From contig JAMPFK010000009.1 in assembly GCA_023664485.1 (NCBI GenBank), positions 9,628 through 73,627 of the forward strand: a DNA stretch of 64,000 nucleotides, written 5' to 3'. This stretch comes from Bacteroides fragilis (GTDB lineage: Bacteria > Bacillota > Clostridia > Lachnospirales > Lachnospiraceae). The translations under genes were made by a program, and so were the position numbers. Within the stretch, counting starts at the first letter, position 1. Each line of letters starts with the position of its first letter. The notes under the pieces are model-generated. The model did no database searches and was not told the DNA's origin. It worked only from the letters and a program-made list of their open reading frames with translations. Positions 25,147 to 35,217 of this stretch are shown here, in pieces.

Positions 25147-25272
25147 TTACGGCGTAAATTCTTTCAACAGTTCTGACAGCTCTCCTGCTTTTCCCTGCAG
25201 ATTCTCTGCGGCGGCTTCCAATGTTGTGATCGCATCCTGCTGCGCCGATACGATACGGGGCATATTGGAGGA
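25147..25272 (-). pseudogene. C-terminal remnant of a methyl-accepting chemotaxis protein gene
   Basis: The minus frame reads MPRIVSAQQDAITTLEAAAE and then NLQGKAGELSELLKEF before a stop. That is the normal end of a chemoreceptor signalling domain (spaced Gln/Ala/Leu heptads ending ELLKEF). Nothing upstream in this frame continues the receptor, so only the last 40 or so codons remain. It fits a motile ancestor. The match is by pattern only. Confidence 0.45.
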
Positions 25273-25346
25273 GCCCGCCTCTTGTGAATCCCGGCCGCAT
25301 ATGGTAGAATGATAAAAATTCAGAATGAAACGACAGGAAGAAAGGA

Positions 25347-26585
25347 ATGGATATCGGCATGAATTATCAACAGGCATACGATAAACTGGAAAAGAACGGC
25401 CAGCTTCATGTTTTAAAATATTACGGGGAGCTGCCGCAGGAGAAAAAAGAAGCGCTGCTTGCGCAGGTGGAAACGCTCGATTTTTCGATGACGGCGTCTT
25501 GTAAGCACAAAGAAGAACTGAACCGGAAGGGGAAAATAACCCCGTTGTCCGCTATGCAGTTAAAGGAAATTGCGGAAAGGAAAGAAGAATTTACGGCAGC
25601 CGGCATCGAAGCGATCCGGGCCGGAAAGGTCGGCGCCGTCCTGCTGGCGGGCGGCATGGGGACGAGGCTCGGCTCCGACGCGCCGAAAGGCGTGTACAAT
25701 ATCGGGCTGACGAAGGAAGTCTTTATTTTTCAGCGTCTGATAGAAAATCTGCTCGATGTGGTGCGGCAGACCGGCGCCTGGATCCACCTTTTTGTGATGA
25801 CGAGCGATAAGAACCACGAGGCGACGACGGGCTTTTTCCGGGAAAAGAATTATTTTGGCTATAAGCCGGAGTATATTACCTTTTTCATGCAGGAGATGGC
25901 GCCCGCGACCGATTATGAGGGAAGGGTCTACATGGAAGCGAAAGATAAAATATCCACCTCCCCCAACGGCAACGGCGGCTGGTTCTCGTCCATGATGAAG
26001 TGGGGCGTCGTGGATAAGATTCATGAGGCAGGCATCGAGTGGCTGAACGTTTTTGCGGTGGACAATGTGCTGCAGCGGATCGCCGACCCCTGTTTTGTTG
26101 GCGCTGTGATTCTGGCCGACAGCGACGCAGGGGCGAAGGTCGTACGCAAAAACGCGCCGGACGAAAGGATCGGCGTGATCTGCCTGGAGGATGGAAAGCC
26201 GTCGATCGTGGAATACTATGAGCTGACGGAAGAGCTGATGAATGCCAGAGACGGGAACGGCGAGCCCGCTTACAGCTTCGGCGTCATTTTGAATTATCTG
26301 TTCCGGGAAAAGGCGCTGGAGGAAATCGCGGCGAAGAAGCTTCCCCTTCATATCGTAGAGAAAAAAATTCCCTGTCTGAATGAAGAAGGGGAACTGGTCA
26401 AACCGGAGGAGCCGAATGGTTATAAATATGAGCAGCTCGTGCTGGACATGATTCACGAGCTGGATTCCTGCCTGCCCTATGAGGTAGAGCGGAACTATGA
26501 ATTCGCGCCGATCAAGAACAGGACCGGCATCGATTCCGTAGAAAGCGCACGAAAACTTTGCAGGGAGAACGGAATCGAATTATAG
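25347..26585 (+). CDS. UDPGP-type UTP--sugar-1-phosphate uridylyltransferase
   Basis: Makes a UDP-sugar from UTP and a sugar 1-phosphate. The nucleotide-binding loop AVLLAGGMGTRLGSDAPKG is that of the eukaryote-type UDPGP family (UDP-GlcNAc, UDP-GalNAc or UDP-Glc pyrophosphorylase). GNGGWFSSM and the Lys-rich catalytic region later in the chain (KYEQLVLDMI) are also family-like. The 412-residue length fits. Starts at 25347 and 25359 are both possible; AGGAAG lies six bases before the first. Its product could feed the GalE enzyme encoded next. Confidence 0.88.
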   Translation: MDIGMNYQQAYDKLEKNGQLHVLKYYGELPQEKKEALLAQVETLDFSMTASCKHKEELNRKGKITPLSAMQLKEIAERKEEFTAAGIEAIRAGKVGAVLLAGGMGTRLGSDAPKGVYNIGLTKEVFIFQRLIENLLDVVRQTGAWIHLFVMTSDKNHEATTGFFREKNYFGYKPEYITFFMQEMAPATDYEGRVYMEAKDKISTSPNGNGGWFSSMMKWGVVDKIHEAGIEWLNVFAVDNVLQRIADPCFVGAVILADSDAGAKVVRKNAPDERIGVICLEDGKPSIVEYYELTEELMNARDGNGEPAYSFGVILNYLFREKALEEIAAKKLPLHIVEKKIPCLNEEGELVKPEEPNGYKYEQLVLDMIHELDSCLPYEVERNYEFAPIKNRTGIDSVESARKLCRENGIEL

Positions 26586-26846
26586 GAAGAACCGCGTATT
26601 CCAACAATTCCCAAAAACCCTGACAGAATCGCGACAAGCGATTCTGTCATATGAGAAAGATTTGCCAAAGGCAAATCGTAGAACTTCTTAGCGCAGCAGC
26701 CTTTGCAGCAAGCTTTTAGAAGGTCTTCACATATTTAACATTTTGACAGATATGAGCAACATTCCACGCCTGTACAAAAAGGAGGAATGAGCGTAAAGTA
26801 ACAGATAAGGAAAACGGAAATCAGAAAGAGGTAAGGAGGCGCACTT
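26586..26846. repeat. Intergenic region with two perfect hairpins
   Basis: TGACAGAATCGC (26621-26632) pairs with its complement at 26638-26649 over a 5-base loop. GATTTGCC (26659-26666) pairs with GGCAAATC (26670-26677). Neither has a T run, so this looks like a small extragenic palindromic repeat rather than a terminator. A GTAAGGAGG ribosome site for galE is at the right end. Confidence 0.55.
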
Positions 26847-27863
26847 ATGGCAATTTTAGTAACAGGCGGGGCAGGGTATATCGGCTCTCATACGGTAGTG
26901 GAATTACAGAATGCAGGCTATGATGTCGTGGTTGCAGACAATTTATCCAACTCCAGCGAGAAATCATTACAAAGGGTGGAGAAGATTACGGGAAAACCCG
27001 TGAAATTTTATAAGGCGGATATTTTGGACCGGGCGGCATTGGAAGAGATATTTAATAAAGAAGAAATCGATTCCTGTATTCATTTTGCAGGGCTGAAAGC
27101 GGTCGGCGAATCCGTGGCGAAGCCCTGGGAATATTATGAGAACAATATCGCGGGAACGCTGACGTTAGTCGATGTGATGAGGAAGCATAATGTGAAAAAC
27201 ATTATCTTTTCTTCTTCCGCGACGGTATACGGCGATCCGGCAGTCATCCCGATTACGGAGGAATGCCCGAAGGGACAGTGTACGAATCCTTATGGCTGGA
27301 CAAAATCCATGCTGGAACAGATTCTTTCCGATATGCAGAAAGCGGATCCGGAATGGAATGTTATTCTGCTCCGCTATTTCAATCCGATCGGCGCGCATCA
27401 GAGCGGGACGATCGGCGAGAACCCGAACGGGATTCCCAACAATCTGATGCCCTATATTACGCAGGTGGCAGTCGGCAAGCTGAAAGAGCTGGGCGTATTT
27501 GGCAACGATTATGATACGCCGGACGGCACCGGTGTACGCGATTACATCCATGTTGTGGATCTGGCGGCCGGCCATGTGAAGGCCCTGAAGAAAATCGAGG
27601 AAAAAGCCGGACTCTGCATTTATAATCTCGGCACGGGCGTCGGCTATAGTGTGCTGGATATCGTGAAGAATTTCGAGGAAGCGACCGGCGTTAAGATTCC
27701 TTATGTTATCAAGGACAGACGCCCCGGCGATATCGCGACCTGTTATTCCAATGCGCAGAAGGCGAAAGACGAGCTGGGCTGGGAAGCGCAGTACGGTATT
27801 AAGGAGATGTGCGCCGATTCCTGGAGATGGCAGAGCAATAATCCGAACGGTTACGACGATTAG
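26847..27863 (+). CDS. galE: UDP-glucose 4-epimerase
   Basis: Interconverts UDP-glucose and UDP-galactose (or the N-acetyl forms). The NAD-binding motif TGGAGYIGSH is at the start, followed by DNLSNSS. Catalytic Ser/Thr (SSSATVYGD) and Tyr-x3-Lys (YGWTKSMLEQ) are present. RYFNPIGAH and DGTGVRDYIHVVDLA complete the signature. The length of 338 is standard. It provides precursors for surface glycans made elsewhere in the window. A MITE-like element follows nine bases after the stop. Confidence 0.97.
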   Translation: MAILVTGGAGYIGSHTVVELQNAGYDVVVADNLSNSSEKSLQRVEKITGKPVKFYKADILDRAALEEIFNKEEIDSCIHFAGLKAVGESVAKPWEYYENNIAGTLTLVDVMRKHNVKNIIFSSSATVYGDPAVIPITEECPKGQCTNPYGWTKSMLEQILSDMQKADPEWNVILLRYFNPIGAHQSGTIGENPNGIPNNLMPYITQVAVGKLKELGVFGNDYDTPDGTGVRDYIHVVDLAAGHVKALKKIEEKAGLCIYNLGTGVGYSVLDIVKNFEEATGVKIPYVIKDRRPGDIATCYSNAQKAKDELGWEAQYGIKEMCADSWRWQSNNPNGYDD

Positions 27864-27871
27864 AGCGATTC

Positions 27872-27974
27872 TTAAGTTAACGACATTGGGAATTGCCATT
27901 TTGGCTTCACAAAAGCCTGCATATATGGCTTTTGTGAAAGACGGAATGCGCAATTTGTTATGTCGTTTACTATA
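27872..27974 (+). repeat. MITE-like palindromic element, copy 3
   Basis: About 103 bp ending ATGTCGTTTACTATA; left end TTAAGTTAACGACAT is slightly changed. It lies between galE and the MMPL transporter gene and contains a false ATG start in frame with the latter. Confidence 0.88.
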
Positions 27975-28067
27975 ATTTATACAAACCCTTCAAATTGTAT
28001 ATTGTTTTTTGCAATCCCCTATTTTAAAATGATGCTCACGAGGACATCTGCAAAGGGGGCAGTTATT

Positions 28068-30584
28068 GTGAGCGGACCGCAACAGACACAGGAACAGGAT
28101 TCCAATATCATGATAAAAATTTCCAGTTTTATTGTTGATAAAAGGAACCTGTTCTTTTTAATTTACATGATTTTAATTATCTTCTCCGCCTTTTCGAGGA
28201 ACTGGGTGCAGGTGGAAAATGAACTTTCCGCTTATCTGCCGGACACGGCGGAGACCTGTATCGGACTGGATTTGATGGAAGAGCAGTTCATTACCTATGG
28301 AACCGCTAAAATCATGGTGACGAATATCGAGTATGATGCGGCGCGGGCGCTGGCGGATGAAATCGAGGCGATGGAGACGGTCGGGATGCTTTCTTTTGAT
28401 AATACGACGGACCATTACAATCACTTTTCCGCATTGTACGACGTTACCTTTGAATATGATGAAACGGATGATAAATGTCTGGAAGCGCTGGAAGAGCTGA
28501 AGGATTATCTCGCGGGATATGATTTCTATGTCTCGACCTCTCTTGGCGACCAGTCATCCGAAACAATTGCGTCGGAGATGAGCGTGATTATCGTGTGGGT
28601 TGCGGTCATCGTCGTCGCCGTGCTGCTCTTGACGTCTCAGACCTGGGCGGAAGTTCCGGTGCTGCTTATGACATTCGTGTCAGCGGCTGTTCTGAGCATG
28701 GGAACGAACTTCGTTTTCGGTACGATTTCTTTCGTATCCAATTCCGTGACCGTCGTATTGCAGCTTGCGCTTTCCATCGACTATGCGATTATTCTGTGCA
28801 ACCGGTATAAGGAAGAACACGCGGCGCTGTCGATCCGGGACGCGGCGATCGTTTCTTTGAGCAAGGCGATACCGGAAATATCGTCTTCCAGCCTGACGAC
28901 GATCGGCGGTCTGATCGCGATGATGTTCATGCAGTTCGGCATAGGAAGCGATATGGCGATCTGTCTGATCAAGGCGATTATTTTGAGCCTGATGTCCGTC
29001 TTTCTGCTGATGCCGGGCCTGCTCGTCCTGTTCGGGAATCTGATGGATAAGACCGTCCATAAAAACTTTGTGCCGAAAATTCCTTTTGTCGGAAAGTTTG
29101 CCTATCGGTCGAGATTTTTTGTGCCGCCGTTATTCGTAGCGGTACTGGTCGTTTTCTTTATTTTACAGAAACACTGTCCCTATGTTTATGGTTACAGCAC
29201 ACTGGAGACGCCGCTGCTCAACCAGTATCAGATTGCGGATAATATGATAGAGGAGAGCTTTGGAGAGACGAATTTTGTGGCTTTAATCGTACCGGCCGGG
29301 AATTATGACAGGGAAAGCAGGCTGTTACGGGATATTGACGCGCGGGCGGAAGTCGATTATTCCGTCGGTTTGTCCAATACGGAGGCGATGGACGGCTATA
29401 TGCTGACGGATAAGCTTTCGGCGAGACAGTTCTCCGAGCTTTTGGAGCTGGATTATGAGGTGGCGGAGCTGCTTTATACGGCTTATGCGGTCAACGATGA
29501 AAATTATGCCAAGCTGGTGAGCGGCATTTCCACCTATAGCGTACCGCTGATCGATATGATCATGTTCCTGTATGAAGAGGTCGAGGAAGGCTATGTCACG
29601 CTGGACGACGATCTGATGGATACGCTGGAAAGCGCTTATCATCAGATGAACATCGCCAAAGAGCAGCTGCAGGGCGGGGAATACAGCCGCATGCTCATCT
29701 ATCTGAATCTGCCGGAGGAGGGCGGCGAGACCTTCGCTTTTTTGGATGAAATGCACGAGATGGCCCGTAAATACTATGAGGAGGGAACGGTTCTCGTCGT
29801 CGGCGAGTCCACGAGCCAATATGATCTGTGCAAGACGTTTTCGAGGGATAATACGGTCGTCAACGTGGTATCCATTCTGGCGGTTTTGGCGGTGCTCCTT
29901 TTTACATTCAAATCCGCCGGTATGCCGGTGCTGCTGATTATCGTTATTCAGGGAAGTATCTGGATCAACTTTTCCTTCCCCGCGCTGATGAAGTCTAACC
30001 TCTTCTTTATGAGCTATCTGATTGTCAGTTCCATCCAGATGGGCGCTAATATTGACTATGCGATCGTTATTTCGGGGCGTTTCATGGAGCTGAAAGAGAA
30101 AATGAGCAAAAGGGATGCGATCGTCGAGACGATGAATTTCGCTTTTCCGACGATTATCACATCGGGCTCCATGCTGGCCATCGCCGGAGTCCTGATCGGG
30201 CAGATGACTTCCGAGGCGGCGATAGCGGGCATAGGCCAGTGCCTCGGCCGCGGTACTTTTATTTCGATCTTTATCGTTATGTTCATCCTGCCGCAGATTC
30301 TTCTGCTTGGAGAAAAGGTCATCGATAAAACGTCGTTTACCGTTTCCATGCCGATCACGACGCAGAAAGCTACGGGGCTTGTCAGCGTCAACGGCAAAAT
30401 ACGGGGCCAGATCAACGGTATCGTTATCGGCGAGATTCATGGGATCGTGCGCGGCGAAGTCAATGCGATTATGGAGGTGGGCGATATGATACCGCTCGGC
30501 GAAGTGGATGAGACGCTGCTCGAAATAGAAGATAAGGGTATGGAGACCGGAAAAGCGGAATCGGAAGGAGGAGGGCAGCAATGA
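28068..30584 (+). CDS. MMPL/RND family transporter with bactofilin-like tail
   Basis: A large membrane transporter of about 838 residues. Two repeats each contain one membrane segment, a large external loop and a five-segment bundle; LALSIDYAIILCNRYKEE and QMGANIDYAIVISGRFMELK are the paired Asp-containing segments of the MMPL family. After the last segment comes an unusual tail of short repeats (VNGKIRGQINGIVIGEIHG), like one strip of a bactofilin beta-helix. The open frame begins at an ATG inside the MITE-like element. GTG 28068 with AAAGGGGG eight bases upstream is the better start. It overlaps the next gene by four bases (ATGA), so the transporter and the giant surface protein are made together. 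Confidence 0.88.
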   Translation: MSGPQQTQEQDSNIMIKISSFIVDKRNLFFLIYMILIIFSAFSRNWVQVENELSAYLPDTAETCIGLDLMEEQFITYGTAKIMVTNIEYDAARALADEIEAMETVGMLSFDNTTDHYNHFSALYDVTFEYDETDDKCLEALEELKDYLAGYDFYVSTSLGDQSSETIASEMSVIIVWVAVIVVAVLLLTSQTWAEVPVLLMTFVSAAVLSMGTNFVFGTISFVSNSVTVVLQLALSIDYAIILCNRYKEEHAALSIRDAAIVSLSKAIPEISSSSLTTIGGLIAMMFMQFGIGSDMAICLIKAIILSLMSVFLLMPGLLVLFGNLMDKTVHKNFVPKIPFVGKFAYRSRFFVPPLFVAVLVVFFILQKHCPYVYGYSTLETPLLNQYQIADNMIEESFGETNFVALIVPAGNYDRESRLLRDIDARAEVDYSVGLSNTEAMDGYMLTDKLSARQFSELLELDYEVAELLYTAYAVNDENYAKLVSGISTYSVPLIDMIMFLYEEVEEGYVTLDDDLMDTLESAYHQMNIAKEQLQGGEYSRMLIYLNLPEEGGETFAFLDEMHEMARKYYEEGTVLVVGESTSQYDLCKTFSRDNTVVNVVSILAVLAVLLFTFKSAGMPVLLIIVIQGSIWINFSFPALMKSNLFFMSYLIVSSIQMGANIDYAIVISGRFMELKEKMSKRDAIVETMNFAFPTIITSGSMLAIAGVLIGQMTSEAAIAGIGQCLGRGTFISIFIVMFILPQILLLGEKVIDKTSFTVSMPITTQKATGLVSVNGKIRGQINGIVIGEIHGIVRGEVNAIMEVGDMIPLGEVDETLLEIEDKGMETGKAESEGGGQQ

Positions 30585-33500
30585 AAAAAAGACATTTATA
30601 CAGAATCGTCAGCGCATGGATGCTTCCTGTCCTTGTTGTGACACTTATGTCAGGAAATGTGGCGTTCGCGGAAGAAAATGACAAAGAAGTGATTGTTATC
30701 AGGACGGCTGAAGAACTGTTGGCGGTCGCTGAAAAATGTGACACGGATGTCTGGTCCGCCGATAAGCAGATAGAGCTGCAGGAAGATATTTCTCTTGCGG
30801 GTATCGATTTTGAGCCGATTGCGGTATTTGCGGGGACTTTCAACGGAAACGGGCATGCCGTTACCGATTTTCATTATGTGGGTTCCGGGTATGCGGACGG
30901 CTTTTTCCGTTATATTACGCCGGCTGGTATTGTACAGAATCTGACGATATCGGGCTGGGTCGAGGCAGGGAATGAAGAAAAATGCACGGGAGGCATTTGC
31001 GGCATTAACGGCGGCTGGATTCTGGAATGCACCTTTTCGGGACGGGTGGAAGGAAAATCTGAAACGGGCGGCATTGCCGGGGAAAATGAGAGCACCGGCA
31101 CGATCAGCTCCTGTTCCGTTATCGGTTCGGTAACAGGGTATGACAGGGCCGGCGGCATCGCGGGCGGTAATTACGGCACGATTCGCAACTGTACGAATAG
31201 AGCGGGCATTAACAGCGACAGCTCCTGGCTGGAGGAAGCGGATGAGTCATCGGGGCTGGAATGGCTGTTGGAAGATATTTCGGAAGGAAAACTGGTCAGC
31301 GGAACGGATATCGGCGGTATTGCCGGATATTCCAAAGGACTTCTGATCAATTGCGATAATGAGGGCGTTGTCGGCTATGAGCACAACGGTTATAATATCG
31401 GCGGTATCGTAGGGAGACAGTCGGGACAGGTCATTTTTTGCAGTAATAACGGCTATGTATATGGCCGTAAGGACGTCGGCGGCATTGTGGGGCAGATGGA
31501 GCCCTATATCAGCGTAGAAGAGGCGGAGTCTCTTTCGGAGGCGGTACAAAGACTGCATGATCTGGTGGATATTTTTCTGGAGGATGCCGGAAAAACACAG
31601 GACAGCATGAGCGGGGATTTTGATATCCTGCGCAGTTATTCGGATGAAGCGCTGAAAAATGCGGATTCGATCGCGGACAGGACGACGGATTTTATCGATG
31701 AGAATATTTCCGCGGTCAATGAAGCGGCTGACCGGATGCGGTACTGCATGGAGCAGGTACCCTTTATTATGGATGATGTTTCCGACGCCATAGACAGCAT
31801 GAATGAAACCGCGGATGCGCTCGGCAGAGTGGTCGATGCGCTTGATCTGGATGGAAAAGCGGAGGATACGGTATATGACGAAACGGCCCATGCCCGTCTG
31901 TCGCTCGTATCGGGCGTGGGCGGAGAAGTTTATACGGACAGCGTCCTGCCCGCAGAAGGAGAGACGGTCACTCTGTCGGCTGCGCCGGAGGAAGGCTATC
32001 GCCTGCGTTATATCAGTGCTGCAGATGCCTCGAAAGAGACGCTTGATCTGACGATGCTGAGCGATACGGAATACGCTTTTGTTATGCCCGCCGGAAATGT
32101 CGTGGTCAAGGCGGAATTTACCTGTGACGGCAATGCCGTATCCGGCACAGGAGACGGAAGCGTGTCGGCAGAGGTGCTGCCCGCGGGTTCGGGAAACGGC
32201 GGAAACAGCGGTACGGACGGCATAACGCAGGTTCCGGGAAATGTTCCGGAGGAAGCGGGCGGCGGAGCGGCAGGTTCAACGGGCGGCGCGTCTGCCGGCG
32301 GGGCTTTGGCTGGAGAAGAGGGGACGGAGACGGATAACGGCCCGGCGGATGAGGAAGAAGCGGAACCGGGGGAAAAAGCGCCGGAATCGGAGGAAAAAAC
32401 ACCGGAATCAGGGGAGAATACGCCGGAATCGGCAGAAACAGCGCAAGGGGCTGGTGAAAAGCCGTCGAAATCAGGGAAAGAGGAGTCGGAACCGGCGGGA
32501 GAGGCATCGGAGCAGGATGCAGTCTCGCAGGACGGCGGAACGGATCCCCTGAACGAAAAAGAAGCGGGGACGGCGGATACGGTTCACGATATGGCATCGT
32601 CGAATGATGAAACTGCACATGCAGAGCGGCAGTTTCGAAAGCTGGTCAATGCGTCGGGCGGTCCGGACGACGGCGTGTATGCGGCGGAACGCACGATTAC
32701 GATTCTGAAGAACGGAAGCGATGAGAGTACAAAAAGCGCTTATGCGGGCGATGTCGTGGTCGTCAATATACAGCCGGACAGCGGCTGCAGGGCATCCGTA
32801 CGCATCACGGCGGATGGGAAGGAAATTGCCGCGACAGAGAAAATGGAGGGCCGCGCCTGTCAGTTCACCATGCCGGATGCAGACGTAACGGTGGAAGTCG
32901 GTTTCGTAAAAGCGGGCGTCATTGTGGAGTCCAATGCGGGCGGCAAGGCGGAATACAGCATATCCGGCAATCAGCTGAAGCTGCAGGTCAGACCGAATGC
33001 AGGGTATGTGGAAAAAGAGCATCCGACGGCCGCTGACGGCGCGGGAAACCAGCTGATGGTTTCCGGAAAGAGCGCGGGCGCTTACGCTTACGAAATCGAT
33101 CTGGGAAACGCTGTATCGCCGGTCCGGGTAAATATCGTTTTTGCGGCGGGTACGGATTCTGCAGCGGTAAGTACCTCAAAGGATAATCTGAACGGGAATG
33201 TCAGTCTGCTGAAAACGCAGATGCGGAGCGTTTCCGATACGATGTCCAAAATCGACCGGCTTGTCAACGGAAAGACATTGGATGAAATCAGGAATGACGG
33301 AAACAGCGAAGAACTGATCGGCTATATCCTCGACCTGGCGCAGGATTTATCCGATGCGGGAAGCACGCTTTCTTATATTTTAAGCGACCTGGCCTCCATT
33401 TCCAATGTTATGACGCCCTATATGGAAGAAGCGTTGAAGCAGGCAGATGTAGAACTGGATTTTGTCATCGACGATCTGGAGGATGTTTTTTCCGGTTTGG

Positions 33501-35158
33501 ATGCCGCCTTTGGCAGAGTGCGATCAACAGTGGTCTATGTGACTGGTAAGTTCGATATTCAGTTTACAAAGCCGGGGCATGAAATGGAGGAGTCTGTCGA
33601 TAGTCTGTTCGACCAGTTGAGCGCTATTACTGCGTATGCGGGACAGATCAACGATGACCTCAATGTCCATTCCGATATTCTGGAAGCAGATATGCACGCG
33701 GTCAACGACCAGATCAATTATATTGTCCAGCTGTTCGTTGAGCGGATCGATAACGTGGAGGATCTGTACTTTGACGGAGACGGTTATGAAGACATTTCGG
33801 AGGAAGATATCGATGCGGGCACGGCCGGCAAAGTGGAACGCGCCGTTAACAATGGCGTTGTAAAAGGAGATATTAATGTTGGCGGAGTTGCCGGCTCGAT
33901 GGCCATCGACGAAGAGGATCCGGAAGGTAATGCGGCGGGGAGCGTGAACCGTTCCTTTGGCAGCCGCTATTTAACGAGATGTATTTTGACCGGCTGCGAG
34001 AATAACGGACAGATCACGGCGAAGAAAAATGGGGCAGGCGGTATCGTCGGTTATATGAATCTCGGCATCGCGGCGGACTGTGAAGCCTATGGAAGCGTGG
34101 AGAGTACGGAAGGGGAATATATCGGCGGAATCAGCGGAGAATCTCTCGCTTTGATTCGGAACTGCTGGTCCCTTGTTTCTCTGAAAGGTTCCAGGTATGT
34201 CGGCGGGATTGCCGGTTCCGGCACAAAAATTCAGAATTGCCATGCGATGGTCCTCATCGACGATGAGGCGGTTCAAAAAGGCGCGATCGCGGGCTGGCTG
34301 GAGACAAAAGAGGATGAAAGGATCGGATTTGGAGAAGATATAAAAGATAACTTCTTTGTCGGCGGTACGCTGCGCGGCATCGATGACGTGAGTTATGCCG
34401 GCGTTGCCGAACCGGTAACTTATGAGGAATTGCTGGCGGTGGAAGGAGTCCCTCTGCAATACCGGCATCTGCGTCTGACTTTTACAGCGAATGATAAAGT
34501 AGTAGATCAGATAGAAGTAAAATATGGACGTCCCCTTTCGGAAATCGAATTTCCGCAGACGCCTCCCGTTCCCGGCAGCTATGGAAAATGGCCGGATGTT
34601 ACGGAAATGAAGATGATCGGAAATATTACCCTGGAAGCGGAATACAGCGATACGATCACAACCCTGACCAGCCTTGAAAAAAGCGCTGTTGTGGAAAACG
34701 ATGCGGATAATCAGAACAGACCATATGCGTATGTCGAGGGAATTTATACGGACGACGCCGTTTTATCCGTATCCGCCACGGAGCATACCGCACAGCAGAC
34801 GAAGGAAGAGACGAATCAGAAGGCGGAATCGGTAGTCTATGGGATTCATGTGGAAAACGGCGGCCTGTCCGGCGATACCGTATCCAGCGTGCGGCTTTTG
34901 AATCCCTATGGTAAAATCAGGGCTGTCCTTAGTCTTTCCGAAGGGGTATGGCAGGAAATTGATTATAAGGAATACGGCCGGTATATTCAGGTGGCTATGA
35001 CCGGAGAAACAGCGGCGTACTGCATCGTGTCAGGCAGTAAAGCGGTAAGTTCGATATGGTATGCCGCGGCGGGCGCGGCCATCTTGTTGGCGATTGGAAT
35101 AATGGCCGGGTTAAAACGCGGAAAAAGAAAAGGAAAGAAGACAGAAACAGAGGAATAG
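30581..35158 (+). CDS. Giant GLUG-repeat surface protein with helical stalks and membrane anchor
   Basis: A 1525-residue exported protein. A signal peptide ends near VAFA. GLUG-type repeats (GGICGINGG, GGIAGENES, GGIAGGNYG, GGIVGRQSG) occupy about residues 130-310, and a second set about 1090-1220. Two long helical regions (about 310-420 and 860-1080) contain heptads and resemble the stalk of YhgE/Pip proteins. A low-complexity Pro/Glu/Ser stretch (about 550-680) lies between them. Near the end is one membrane segment followed by a Lys/Arg-rich tail. There is no LPxTG-type motif, so it is held by the membrane segment. GGAGGAGGG precedes the ATG. Coupling to the MMPL transporter suggests a joint complex; substrate unknown. 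Confidence 0.82.
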   Translation: MKKRHLYRIVSAWMLPVLVVTLMSGNVAFAEENDKEVIVIRTAEELLAVAEKCDTDVWSADKQIELQEDISLAGIDFEPIAVFAGTFNGNGHAVTDFHYVGSGYADGFFRYITPAGIVQNLTISGWVEAGNEEKCTGGICGINGGWILECTFSGRVEGKSETGGIAGENESTGTISSCSVIGSVTGYDRAGGIAGGNYGTIRNCTNRAGINSDSSWLEEADESSGLEWLLEDISEGKLVSGTDIGGIAGYSKGLLINCDNEGVVGYEHNGYNIGGIVGRQSGQVIFCSNNGYVYGRKDVGGIVGQMEPYISVEEAESLSEAVQRLHDLVDIFLEDAGKTQDSMSGDFDILRSYSDEALKNADSIADRTTDFIDENISAVNEAADRMRYCMEQVPFIMDDVSDAIDSMNETADALGRVVDALDLDGKAEDTVYDETAHARLSLVSGVGGEVYTDSVLPAEGETVTLSAAPEEGYRLRYISAADASKETLDLTMLSDTEYAFVMPAGNVVVKAEFTCDGNAVSGTGDGSVSAEVLPAGSGNGGNSGTDGITQVPGNVPEEAGGGAAGSTGGASAGGALAGEEGTETDNGPADEEEAEPGEKAPESEEKTPESGENTPESAETAQGAGEKPSKSGKEESEPAGEASEQDAVSQDGGTDPLNEKEAGTADTVHDMASSNDETAHAERQFRKLVNASGGPDDGVYAAERTITILKNGSDESTKSAYAGDVVVVNIQPDSGCRASVRITADGKEIAATEKMEGRACQFTMPDADVTVEVGFVKAGVIVESNAGGKAEYSISGNQLKLQVRPNAGYVEKEHPTAADGAGNQLMVSGKSAGAYAYEIDLGNAVSPVRVNIVFAAGTDSAAVSTSKDNLNGNVSLLKTQMRSVSDTMSKIDRLVNGKTLDEIRNDGNSEELIGYILDLAQDLSDAGSTLSYILSDLASISNVMTPYMEEALKQADVELDFVIDDLEDVFSGLDAAFGRVRSTVVYVTGKFDIQFTKPGHEMEESVDSLFDQLSAITAYAGQINDDLNVHSDILEADMHAVNDQINYIVQLFVERIDNVEDLYFDGDGYEDISEEDIDAGTAGKVERAVNNGVVKGDINVGGVAGSMAIDEEDPEGNAAGSVNRSFGSRYLTRCILTGCENNGQITAKKNGAGGIVGYMNLGIAADCEAYGSVESTEGEYIGGISGESLALIRNCWSLVSLKGSRYVGGIAGSGTKIQNCHAMVLIDDEAVQKGAIAGWLETKEDERIGFGEDIKDNFFVGGTLRGIDDVSYAGVAEPVTYEELLAVEGVPLQYRHLRLTFTANDKVVDQIEVKYGRPLSEIEFPQTPPVPGSYGKWPDVTEMKMIGNITLEAEYSDTITTLTSLEKSAVVENDADNQNRPYAYVEGIYTDDAVLSVSATEHTAQQTKEETNQKAESVVYGIHVENGGLSGDTVSSVRLLNPYGKIRAVLSLSEGVWQEIDYKEYGRYIQVAMTGETAAYCIVSGSKAVSSIWYAAAGAAILLAIGIMAGLKRGKRKGKKTETEE

Positions 35159-35181
35159 GAAAATGTTGTAATTGCAATGGA

Positions 35182-35217
35182 AGTTTAAGCGCGGGCTGCG
35201 GTGCCTGCGCTTAAACT
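35182..35217. terminator. Bidirectional terminator between convergent genes
   Basis: Arms 35182-35196 and 35203-35217 pair over 15 positions (one G-U) around a 6-base loop. The stem includes the stop codon of the minus-strand gene that ends at 35211. Confidence 0.75.

Noticed and set aside
32118..32618. Pro/Leu-rich minus-strand frame
   Set aside because: It mirrors the Pro/Glu/Ser low-complexity segment of the giant GLUG protein and has no independent support.
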